NCBI GenBank assembly: GCA_028282705.1
Contig: JANQHI010000033.1
Span: forward strand, 1 to 64,000
Direction of reading: 5' to 3'
From: Prolixibacteraceae bacterium
GTDB lineage: Bacteria; Bacteroidota; Bacteroidia; Bacteroidales; Prolixibacteraceae
DNA length: 64,000 bases
The notes below the pieces were generated by a model that did not search any database, was not told the DNA's origin, and saw only the letters and a list, made by a program, of their open reading frames with translations. Position 1 is the first letter of the stretch. The number at the start of each line of letters is the position of its first letter. Shown in pieces: positions 8,636 through 16,061 of the stretch. Both the position numbers and the translations under genes were made by a program.

Positions 8636-9040
8636 TTACCACATGAAAAATGCAGGGTTGTCAATAAACATGCTGATGTCATCATAATTTACTGCCAACA
8701 CAATTAGGTCAACTAATGGAACAATACCAAATATACCCCCACATGTTAAAATATAACCAATCCCGGTAAGAGGCTCAGTACCCAGGTAAAACCTGTGGAT
8801 ACCAAGAGCTCCAAGAAAGGCATCTAATAAAATTGCCACAAGAGGGTCTCTGTCTCCAGTAACAGCAGCTGAATTTACAGCAGCCATGCTAGGAACTGTT
8901 GTTGACCCAATTTCTTCAAAAGAAACTACCTGAGCAGTGTTGAACAACTGGTCAAGTGTATTGTCATCAATTTTGTAATTCCCTGCACTTACTGTAAGGG
9001 CAAAAAATGTAATAAGAATTAAACTTAATATGTGTTTCAC
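8636..9040 (-). CDS. Secreted or membrane TM2-domain protein
   Basis: The 134-residue product starts with a signal peptide (MKHILSLILITFFALTVSAG), has a short polar region, and then a TM2 domain: LLDAFLGALGIHRFYLGTEP followed by two hydrophobic helices (GIGYILTCGGIFGIVPLVDLI and a short partner). TM2 domains are small two-helix membrane modules of unknown function. It is transcribed alone, ending in a terminator at 8582-8616. The downstream operon on the same strand encodes two proteins with a similar glycine-rich helix-entry motif, so the genes may belong together. Confidence 0.82.
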   Translation of the reverse strand: MKHILSLILITFFALTVSAGNYKIDDNTLDQLFNTAQVVSFEEIGSTTVPSMAAVNSAAVTGDRDPLVAILLDAFLGALGIHRFYLGTEPLTGIGYILTCGGIFGIVPLVDLIVLAVNYDDISMFIDNPAFFMW

Positions 9041-9506
9041 AATAAAAAAATTTAGGTAAACATATTTTCAAAGATAGGAAATATGTGAGACACTGTTTAA
9101 AAATTATTTAATTATTCTATTATGCGTCTTTCCTGCCTGACCGGCAGGCAGGTTCACCTACTCCACGTTGAGTTTTCCTTAAATAGCTGGTGCTATTCGG
9201 GTCAAATTCGCCTTGATTATGCAAAAATACATCATAATATTTTTAAGAAATAAAATTTATAGCAGTGAATTTTTACTTGATGCAAAATTCTTGTGATGGA
9301 TTCTACCATTTATGCTAATGCATAGAGTTTTACAATTCTTCATTATTTCTGATAAAATATTGAAATACCTGGCTGCCTTTTTGAAAGATTGAAACCATTC
9401 ATAAGTTTTTAACACTTTATAAGAAAGGAAAATGAGGTCAGAATTATTTTAGATGGAGAATATTTTTAAATTTGTTGACTAGCAAATTATAAAACCAACT
9501 GACATT
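9041..9506. other. Intergenic region, 466 bases, with one dispersed palindrome
   Basis: I see no gene here. It contains the palindrome at 9132-9152 listed separately. TAAATTTG at 9467-9474, 33 bases before the permease start, matches the Bacteroidota -7 consensus TAnnTTTG; a good -33 element is not evident. Confidence 0.5.
9132..9152. repeat. Dispersed palindrome CCTGCCTG-n5-CAGGCAGG, copy 1
   Basis: CCTGCCTG at 9132-9139 and CAGGCAGG at 9145-9152 are perfect inverted arms around ACCGG. The same arms recur at 24060-24077 and 54445-54465 with different loops, all between genes. Confidence 0.7.
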
Positions 9507-10859
9507 ATGGAAAATAAGAACAAAGGACTCGTTGTAGGCATGAGTGTTTTCAGTGCCATCTTTTTCATCATTGGTTTTTCAACCACATTTATTATCACCC
9601 TTGGAGCAAAAGTCAAAGAGATTTTTGAGTTGAATGAATTTAAAGCAGCTCTTTTGAGTTCTGCATTTTTTATAACTTATGCAATTATTTCTATCCCCAT
9701 AGGGCTCTATATTAAAAGGATAGGTTATAAAAGGGCGCTCATTTTTGGGCTATTGCTGATGGCCATTGGAAGCTTTATGTTTTACCCTGCTGCCAGTGCC
9801 CCATCTTTTGCATTATTCCTGATTGCAACATTTGTGTTAGCATCAGGGGTGGTGTTTTTGCAAACAGCAGGAAACCCTTATGTAGCAGCTATTGGTCCTG
9901 AAAAAACTGCTTCAGGAAGGTTGAACCTGGCTCAGGCACTTAACTCAATAGCTACATGGTCGGCTCCTTTGTTGATTTCCATATTTGTTTTAAAAGGGAC
10001 CAGTGAAATGCTCAGTGCAGTTGAAAGGGCTGAATCAGTGAAAATGCCATTTGTTATTATGGGCATTATGATACTGCTTGTTGTTGTTGCTATTTCATTG
10101 ATAAAATTACCTGAACTTGATAATTCAGAAGTAAAAGGGAAAAGTGTATGGGGACGCCCACATGTTATCCTTGGGGCAATTGGTATATTCTGCTATGTTG
10201 GAGCTGAAGCAGGCAATGGAAACCTAATTATTAATTATTTGTCACAGCCTGAAAATGGTGGGTTGGCACCTGAAGTAGCTGCTAAGTTTGCTGCTATTTA
10301 TTGGGGTGGGTCAATGATTGGGAGGTTTTTTGCTGCTATCATGCTTTCTGACCTTAAAAATGTAGCAAAGAAATACATGTTTTCTGGAATTGTTTTGGTA
10401 CTGGCTTTGGTAGTAGCCTTCATCACATTTGAACAGAATCTAAACCAGGCTTTATTGTTCATGGGGTTTGCACTGGCCAATTTTATTTTAATGCAACTTG
10501 GGCGTGGAAAAACTGGGGCTACCCTTACCATATTTGGCTTAGTTGCAGCCAGTTTGGCAATCCTCACTGCAATAACAACAGGGCAGGTAGCCCTTTGGAC
10601 AGTAGTTGCAATAGGGCTGTTCAACTCTGTTATGTTCCCAAATATTTTCACCCTTGCAGTAAAAAGCCTGGATGAAGCAGAGTTAAGTACTGCTTCAGGG
10701 ATTATTAGTACACTCATTGTGGGAGGGGCTGTTATCCCTCCAATTATGGGATACATTGCTGATAATATTGCTTACACATGGGCATTTATTGTCCCTGCAA
10801 TCTGTTATTTATACATTGCCTGGTATGCATTTTCAGGGAATAAAATAAGGAGAGTTTAA
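9507..10859 (+). CDS. MFS sugar permease, FucP/GluP/NagP type
   Basis: The 450-residue protein has twelve hydrophobic segments and the features of the fucose/glucose-galactose:H+ symporter group: IIGFSTTFIITLG in helix 1, LSSAFFITYAI in helix 2, and FLQTAGNPYVAAIGPEKTAS, the conserved Q-x-x-x-N-P helix. It lies in the inner membrane. Only 29 bases separate it from a ROK sugar kinase, so the pair probably imports and phosphorylates one hexose. Glucose, galactose, fucose and N-acetylglucosamine are all transported by close relatives, so the substrate is open. The ROK partner favours glucose, mannose or N-acetylglucosamine. Confidence 0.88.
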   Translation: MENKNKGLVVGMSVFSAIFFIIGFSTTFIITLGAKVKEIFELNEFKAALLSSAFFITYAIISIPIGLYIKRIGYKRALIFGLLLMAIGSFMFYPAASAPSFALFLIATFVLASGVVFLQTAGNPYVAAIGPEKTASGRLNLAQALNSIATWSAPLLISIFVLKGTSEMLSAVERAESVKMPFVIMGIMILLVVVAISLIKLPELDNSEVKGKSVWGRPHVILGAIGIFCYVGAEAGNGNLIINYLSQPENGGLAPEVAAKFAAIYWGGSMIGRFFAAIMLSDLKNVAKKYMFSGIVLVLALVVAFITFEQNLNQALLFMGFALANFILMQLGRGKTGATLTIFGLVAASLAILTAITTGQVALWTVVAIGLFNSVMFPNIFTLAVKSLDEAELSTASGIISTLIVGGAVIPPIMGYIADNIAYTWAFIVPAICYLYIAWYAFSGNKIRRV

Positions 10860-10888
10860 TACATTATTAAAATATAAACAATTATAAA

Positions 10889-11863
10889 ATGAAGAAAGTA
10901 GCAATAGGAATTGATATTGGTGGGACAAATACGGCTATTGGAGTTGTTGACAAAGAAGGGAATGTGATGGTTAAAGACAACTTGCCAACTCCAACCCATG
11001 GCGATATTGATAAGTATATTGATGATTTGACAGTGGCAATTAATGAATTGATCAAATCAGTTAAACTGCTGAATGAGGATAGTGAAATATTAGGGATAGG
11101 CATTGGTGCACCAAATGGGAACTACTACAATGGAACTATTGAGTATGCCCCAAACCTTGAATTTAAAGGGGTTGTACCTTTTGTGAAACTATTAAAAAAC
11201 AATTTTTCTGAACTGAAAGCTTTGGCACTTACCAATGATGCAAATGCAGCTGCCATAGGCGAGATGATCTATGGTGGTGCAAAAGATATGAAAAACTTTG
11301 TGATGTACACCCTTGGCACAGGTGTTGGAAGTGGGCTGGTAGTAAATGGTGAATTGGTTTATGGGCATGATGGTTTTGCAGGTGAATGTGGGCATACTAT
11401 GCTGATTCCTGGTGGGCGCCTATGTGGATGTGGTACCCATGGGCACCTTGAGGCATATTGTTCAGCACCTGGCATGAAACGCACGGCATTTGAATTACTG
11501 GCTTATTATAATGCAACTGATAGTTTGTTGGCAGATAAATCATTCATTGAAATGGACTCAAAAATGATTTTTGATGCAGCAGAAAAAGGGGATGAAATAG
11601 CCAAGGAAGTTTTCAAAGTTACAGGAGATTACCTTGGGCAGGGATTGGCGGATACTGTCCATCATTTGAGCCCCGAGGCTATTTTCTTGTTTGGTGGGCC
11701 AACTGCAGCAGGAGATTTAATTTTCGAGCCTACCAAAGAAGCCATGGAAGAACATTTACTTCCTATTTTTAAGGATAAAGTCAAAATCTTGCCTTCAAAA
11801 CTCAAAGCTGGAGATGCAGCAATAGTTGGGGCAAGTGCTTTAGTTTGGAAAGAACTGGAATAG
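10889..11863 (+). CDS. ROK family sugar kinase (glucokinase-like)
   Basis: This 324-residue protein has the ROK fold: GIDIGGTNTAIGV, the N-terminal phosphate-binding loop; TNDANAAAIGE with the catalytic aspartate; TLGTGVGSGLV, the second nucleotide loop; and GECGHTM with the structural zinc motif CGCGTHGHLEAY. In most ROK proteins that motif ends GCxE; here the third cysteine is histidine (GHLE), which can still bind zinc. There is no DNA-binding domain, so it is a kinase rather than a repressor. It follows the MFS permease by 29 bases and is closed by a terminator at 11885-11916, forming a two-gene sugar uptake operon. Confidence 0.9.
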   Translation: MKKVAIGIDIGGTNTAIGVVDKEGNVMVKDNLPTPTHGDIDKYIDDLTVAINELIKSVKLLNEDSEILGIGIGAPNGNYYNGTIEYAPNLEFKGVVPFVKLLKNNFSELKALALTNDANAAAIGEMIYGGAKDMKNFVMYTLGTGVGSGLVVNGELVYGHDGFAGECGHTMLIPGGRLCGCGTHGHLEAYCSAPGMKRTAFELLAYYNATDSLLADKSFIEMDSKMIFDAAEKGDEIAKEVFKVTGDYLGQGLADTVHHLSPEAIFLFGGPTAAGDLIFEPTKEAMEEHLLPIFKDKVKILPSKLKAGDAAIVGASALVWKELE

Positions 11864-11884
11864 AACTTTGATAATAAAAATAGC

Positions 11885-11916
11885 AAAGGTGGGTTCATCA
11901 TGAATTCACCTTTTTT
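11885..11916 (+). terminator. Intrinsic terminator of the permease-kinase operon
   Basis: AAAGGTG (11885-11891) pairs with CACCTTT (11107 offset: 11907-11913), with an inner TTCA/TGAA stem, followed by a run of T. It covers an in-frame ATG at 11900, so the following aminopeptidase is better started at 11975. Confidence 0.8.
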
Positions 11917-11974
11917 GTTTTTATCTGTTACATTATGCCAAATCAAATTACTAATTTCAGTGGGTATATATTTT

Positions 11975-13915
11975 ATGATGAATTCAATGAAACACTTATT
12001 CTTATCCATATTTATTAGTGTTGCAGCCATAACAGCCATGGGGCAAAAGCCAAATCCTGATTTTTATGAAAAAGTAGCTAAATCAGAATCAAGAGCATAT
12101 GTTAAATCATCCCTTTTTAATCAGCATGAAACATATAAAAGTTATGACTTGATTTACCAGGAACTAAACTGGGAAATAGACCCTTCAGTAAAATATATTT
12201 CAGGGAAGGTAACTTCTTATGTAAAAAGCCTGGCTGAAGGGCTAAATGAAACCCAGTTTGATTTGCATAATGCATTACAGGTTGATTCAATTAAGAAAAT
12301 GGATATTAACTTAGGCTTCACCCATATTGATAACACAATAGGAGTTCAATTGGAAGAACCATTACCCATTGGGGAAATAGATACCATAACAATTTTTTAC
12401 CAGGGAATTCCAGTAGAAACTGGTTTTGGGTCATTTGTCCAATCAACGCATAATAATGTGCCTATTATCTGGACATTGTCTGAGCCATATGGTGCTATGG
12501 AATGGTGGCCATGCAAACAAAGCCTATCTGATAAGGTTGATTCAATTGATGTGGTAGTAACTTGCCCTGAATTATACAGGGCTGCCAGCAATGGTATCCT
12601 TGTTTCAGAACATGTTCAGGATGGAAAACGCACCATACATTGGAAGCACAGGTTCCCTATTGCAACCTATTTAGTAGCCATCAGTGTAACCAATTATGTT
12701 GATTATTCTGATTATGTGGTTTTAGGAAATGGGGATTCCATTGAAATCCTTAACTATGTGTACCCTGAAGATTTGCAGGAAGCCCAGGCCAATACACCCA
12801 ATACAATCCAGTTTATGGAATTATTCAATGAATTATTTATTGAATACCCTTTTGCTTCTGAAAAATATGGGCATGCCCAGTTTGGCTGGGGAGGGGGTAT
12901 GGAACACCAGACAATGAGTTTTATGGGGAGTTTTAATTTTGAGCTGGTTGCCCATGAGCTGGCACATCAGTGGTTTGGAGATTATGTAACACTGGGCAGC
13001 TGGCATGATATCTGGTTAAATGAAGGCTTTGCAACCTATTTGGCAGGGCTGGCTTATGAAAACCTCCTTGATGCCCAATACTGGATGCCATGGAAAGAAC
13101 AAGTTTTAGAAAGGATTGTGAGCCAGGAAGGAGGTTCTGTTTTTGTGCAGGATACAACCAATGTATCCAGGATTTTTAGTGGTAGGCTGTCATACAGGAA
13201 AGGGGCATATTTGTTGCATATGTTGCGTTGGAAACTTGGAGATGAAACTTTTTTTGAAGCAATCAGAAACTACTTAAATGACCCACAAATTGCTAATTCA
13301 TTTGCCTCACATGAAGAGTTGGTGAAACACTTTGAAGAAGCAGGAGGCATAAGCCTGGAGGAGTTCTTTAATGATTGGTATTATGGTGAAGGATACCCTA
13401 TTTATACATTACAATTTTATCAAAAAGAAAATTTAGAGGTAATAATAATGGTTAACCAACAAACTTCCCATAATTCAGTTGGTTTTTTTGAAATGCCATT
13501 GCCAGTAAGGGTTTGGAAGCAGGATGGAGCCCAGCATATGGATTTTAGGTTAGAAAATTCTTTTGATGGGCAATTATTTATTGTACAGCCTGGGTTTGAA
13601 ATATCCAGGCTTGAGTTTGACCCTGATTTATGGTTGGTCAGTAAAACTGATACTATCTTATTTTCTCCAATGTTAGGCAATGATGATGGGTTGATAATTT
13701 ACCCTAACCCTACAACAGGAAGGGTTAAATTGGTTTTACCCAGGGGAGATGAGGTAAATGAAGTAGCAATCTATGATGATAATGGCAGTAAGATTTTAGT
13801 TAATAATACATTGTCTGGCAGTAATTTAGATTTAACAGGATTGCAAAAAGGCGTTTATTTAATTAATTTAAAAACAAATAAAGGAGATTATTGGGACAAG
13901 ATAGTCTTGCAGTAA
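11975..13915 (+). CDS. Secreted M1 family aminopeptidase with T9SS type A sorting domain
   Basis: This zinc metallopeptidase of family M1 removes N-terminal residues from peptides. The zinc site is HELAH (His327, His331 from this start) with the third ligand Glu350 in WLNEG. The substrate-binding exopeptidase motif is GGMEH rather than the classical GAMEN, as in several bacterial relatives. After the signal peptide (MKHLFLSIFISVAAITAMGQ) come the N-terminal beta domain, the catalytic domain and a linker. The last 75 residues (IIYPNPTTGRVKLVLP to the C-terminal KIVLQ) are a T9SS type A sorting domain, so export should use the GldKLMN machine encoded 12-18 kb downstream. ATGs at 11975, 11978 and 11987 are all possible starts. 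Confidence 0.93.
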   Translation: MMNSMKHLFLSIFISVAAITAMGQKPNPDFYEKVAKSESRAYVKSSLFNQHETYKSYDLIYQELNWEIDPSVKYISGKVTSYVKSLAEGLNETQFDLHNALQVDSIKKMDINLGFTHIDNTIGVQLEEPLPIGEIDTITIFYQGIPVETGFGSFVQSTHNNVPIIWTLSEPYGAMEWWPCKQSLSDKVDSIDVVVTCPELYRAASNGILVSEHVQDGKRTIHWKHRFPIATYLVAISVTNYVDYSDYVVLGNGDSIEILNYVYPEDLQEAQANTPNTIQFMELFNELFIEYPFASEKYGHAQFGWGGGMEHQTMSFMGSFNFELVAHELAHQWFGDYVTLGSWHDIWLNEGFATYLAGLAYENLLDAQYWMPWKEQVLERIVSQEGGSVFVQDTTNVSRIFSGRLSYRKGAYLLHMLRWKLGDETFFEAIRNYLNDPQIANSFASHEELVKHFEEAGGISLEEFFNDWYYGEGYPIYTLQFYQKENLEVIIMVNQQTSHNSVGFFEMPLPVRVWKQDGAQHMDFRLENSFDGQLFIVQPGFEISRLEFDPDLWLVSKTDTILFSPMLGNDDGLIIYPNPTTGRVKLVLPRGDEVNEVAIYDDNGSKILVNNTLSGSNLDLTGLQKGVYLINLKTNKGDYWDKIVLQ

Positions 13916-13921
13916 TGCAAT

Positions 13922-13950
13922 AAAAAAACAGGCCTGGAATCCCAGGCCTG
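13922..13950 (-). terminator. Intrinsic terminator of the first 187-residue secreted gene
   Basis: CAGGCCTGG (13929-13937) pairs with CCAGGCCTG (13942-13950). Read on the minus strand the stem is followed by seven T, so it ends transcription from the gene at 13984-14547. For the + strand aminopeptidase it has no T-run. Confidence 0.82.
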
Positions 13951-13983
13951 CTCTGTATACAAAACAAAATGTAAATCTTTTTC

Positions 13984-14547
13984 TTAAATGTCGTCAGATA
14001 TTGTGTAAGTAATTTCAATATCAGTATCAGCATTGGCTAAGTCGCCATAGTTGTCCTCTGAAGTAAGGTCCAAAGCATAAGTAAGGTTGTGGCCTTTAGA
14101 GGCACCAGTACCAGTCCAGCAGCTCCTTACATTGCTGATCAAAGTTTGAGCATCAGAAGAAAGGGTAATAGTACCAGCAGAAGAACCCACGTTCCCTTTG
14201 CCTTGTCCGGCATCAGTACCAGCAACAACAGTCAAAGTCAAACCATTAGGTACCACACCATCAGTAATCTGTACAGAAACGCTCCTAGCTTTAGCAGCGG
14301 CAACAACAGAAGAATAGTTAACCCATACAGCACTGCTAGTAGCAGAAGAGAAGTCAAAAGCTTCGCCAGCTTCAGTTGGTGCAGTAGGAGTAAGTGTTAC
14401 AGAAGTATTACCTTCCAGGTCCAGCAAAGCCACTTCAGGGATGCTTAACTTAACAACATGGTTATCTGTTTCAGTGTCGCCAGAAACTGCATAAACCATT
14501 CCAAAAGACATCATTAACGCGATTGATAAAACAACTAACTTTTTCAT
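13984..14547 (-). CDS. Secreted protein of unknown function, tandem paralogue A (187 aa)
   Basis: I do not recognise this family. A signal peptide (MKKLVVLSIALMMSFGMVYA) precedes a beta-rich mature region containing IPEVALLDLEG, TLTPTAPTEAG, FDF, VWVNYSSVV, VPNGL, GQGKGN, SCWTGTG and ITYTISDD. No metal site, catalytic triad or sorting domain is seen. The neighbour at 14595-15158 is the same length, and I count 94 identities in 164 aligned mature positions without gaps. The codons here favour GCT, GGT, ACT, TCT and AAC, unlike those of its paralogue, a pattern that often marks very abundant proteins. A structural or surface-fibre role is a guess. It ends at the terminator at 13922-13950. Confidence 0.7.
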   Translation of the reverse strand: MKKLVVLSIALMMSFGMVYAVSGDTETDNHVVKLSIPEVALLDLEGNTSVTLTPTAPTEAGEAFDFSSATSSAVWVNYSSVVAAAKARSVSVQITDGVVPNGLTLTVVAGTDAGQGKGNVGSSAGTITLSSDAQTLISNVRSCWTGTGASKGHNLTYALDLTSEDNYGDLANADTDIEITYTISDDI

Positions 14548-14594
14548 TTTTCTAGATTTTAAAGGGTAAATAATTAACTATTAATTAAAGGGTA

Positions 14595-15158
14595 TTAGTT
14601 ATCATCTGAAAGTGTATATGTTATAGTTAAATCTGTATCAGCATTTGTAATTTTAGCATAATCAGCATCTGATTCAATATCAAGCTTGTATATAAGGTTG
14701 TGCCCGCTTTGCTGCCCACTACCTGTGTAACAACTTCCTACATTGTAAATGATTCTTTGTGGGCTATTAGATAGCTCAATCCTTCCTGAAGGAATTCCTG
14801 TTTTTCCCTTTCCATTACCAATATCATTCCCTGCTACAGCAATTAATTTTAATCCATCTGGCACTTGCCCTGAAGTAATCTCTACAGTTACATTCCTATA
14901 TTTATGCTTTCCAACTACTGAAGAGTAATTGATCCATACACTGTTATCTTTTGCATCTGTAAAATCAAATCCCTGGCCTGCCTCAGTTGGTGCTTTTGGA
15001 GTAAGTGTTATAGATTTAGAACCCTCTAGGTCAAGTAAAGCAACCTCAGGAATACTTATTGTAACTGTGTGATCTGAAGTTTTATCATCTCCAGCATAGG
15101 TCTTTGTAATTCCTGTAATTAAAATATAGATCATCAGTAAAAATTTTAACTTTTTCAT
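14595..15158 (-). CDS. Secreted protein of unknown function, tandem paralogue B (187 aa)
   Basis: This is the upstream member of the tandem pair. It has a signal peptide ending near TYAG and the same conserved blocks (IPEVALLDLEG, TLTPKAPTEAG, VWINYSSVV, VPDGL, SCYTGSG, GHNL, ITYTLSDD). The mature proteins share about 57 percent identity with no gaps, so duplication was followed by moderate divergence. Codon use here is the ordinary AT-rich type of the region. The 47-base gap between the genes holds no obvious terminator, so read-through into paralogue A is possible, although A may also have its own promoter. Function unknown. Confidence 0.7.
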   Translation of the reverse strand: MKKLKFLLMIYILITGITKTYAGDDKTSDHTVTISIPEVALLDLEGSKSITLTPKAPTEAGQGFDFTDAKDNSVWINYSSVVGKHKYRNVTVEITSGQVPDGLKLIAVAGNDIGNGKGKTGIPSGRIELSNSPQRIIYNVGSCYTGSGQQSGHNLIYKLDIESDADYAKITNADTDLTITYTLSDDN

Positions 15159-15590
15159 TTTTTAAACTGTTGCTGTTTTTGATCATAATTTTCAGTTACA
15201 AAGGTAGGCTGCATAGCTGCCCCCGAAATAGGGGAAATTCTGAAAGGAGGGTTCGTAAATCCCTTATTGGCAATGGGGAATTTTGCTATAAAAATCTTAA
15301 ATTATTGATAATTAGGCTTTTGTAAAATCTCGTATTGGGACAAGTCCCAAATAAAGAAAATAAATAGAGGCGTGGACAATGATCTCATATAGGGACAATT
15401 GTAAAAGTATAAGATTCTGAAGCAGTTACAATAATTACAAAATGCTTTATCTTATCGTAAATATTAATATGATAAATAATTGTTGTGTATAGTTTTAATC
15501 CAAAATTCATCGTTAAAGGAACCTTCATATCTAACTTTTGACAACCTTATTTAAAAAACTATATGTATTTTTGGGGAAAGTGAAATTGTT
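15159..15590. promoter_or_regulatory. Intergenic region upstream of the NikR-like gene, with repeats and a dyad
   Basis: No gene is seen. Three signals stand out. ATCTCGTATTGGGACAA (15327-15343) and ATCTCATATAGGGACAA (15382-15398) are direct repeats with 15 of 17 matches. The first overlaps a perfect inverted repeat, TTGGGAC-AA-GTCCCAA, at 15335-15350. TTATC (15452-15456) and GATAA (15471-15475) form a dyad with a 14-base spacer, similar in layout to NikR half-sites separated by a fixed spacer. The dyad lies about 115 bases before the NikR-like start and could be its own operator; this is inference. Confidence 0.4.
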
Positions 15591-15992
15591 ATGGCAGTAT
15601 CCAGGTTTGGTGTTTCTGTGGAAAAAGAATTATTAGATGCCCTTGACAATTATGTAAAAGAAAATTTTTTTACAAATAGGTCACAGGCAATTCGCCATCT
15701 TCTTGAAAAATACCTGGTTGAAGAAAAATGGAAATGTGATAATGAAGTAGCAGGGGCGGTAACATTGGTTTATGCACACAACCGAAAAGAAATAAGATAC
15801 AAAATAGCTGATATTGTAAAGGAATTTAACCCATTTGTATTGTCTGTGCAACAATTTTATCTTAATGAAACCAATTCCATGGATATCATTGCCATAAAAG
15901 GACCTTCATATAAGCTTACAGAACTGTCTGATAAATTGGTAGGTATTAAGCACTTGCAACATGGTAAACTAATAATGAGTAAAGCGGAATAA
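15591..15992 (+). CDS. NikR-family ribbon-helix-helix regulator lacking the nickel ligands
   Basis: The 133-residue protein has the full NikR architecture. An N-terminal ribbon-helix-helix (VSRFGVSVEKELLDALDNYV, then NRSQAIRHLLEKYL) binds DNA, and a C-terminal ACT-like tetramer domain ends AIKG...HGKLIMSKAE. NikR normally binds nickel through His76, His87, His89 and Cys95 (E. coli numbering). In a gap-free alignment of this segment the equivalent residues are Lys77, Gln88, Tyr90 and Ser96, so all four ligands are lost. It is thus either a sensor of something else or a ligand-independent regulator. It lies 69 bases upstream of a TonB-dependent receptor on the same strand, the probable target. 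Confidence 0.88.
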   Translation: MAVSRFGVSVEKELLDALDNYVKENFFTNRSQAIRHLLEKYLVEEKWKCDNEVAGAVTLVYAHNRKEIRYKIADIVKEFNPFVLSVQQFYLNETNSMDIIAIKGPSYKLTELSDKLVGIKHLQHGKLIMSKAE

Positions 15993-16061
15993 TTTTTTTA
16001 ACATAGTAGTAGCACGAATAACATAAAAAGTAACACCACAAATAGTCTAAATAATATAATA

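Noticed and set aside
11900..11974. Upstream in-frame start of the M1 aminopeptidase at 11900
   Set aside because: It sits inside the terminator of the preceding operon and would place a poor N-terminus before the clear signal peptide.
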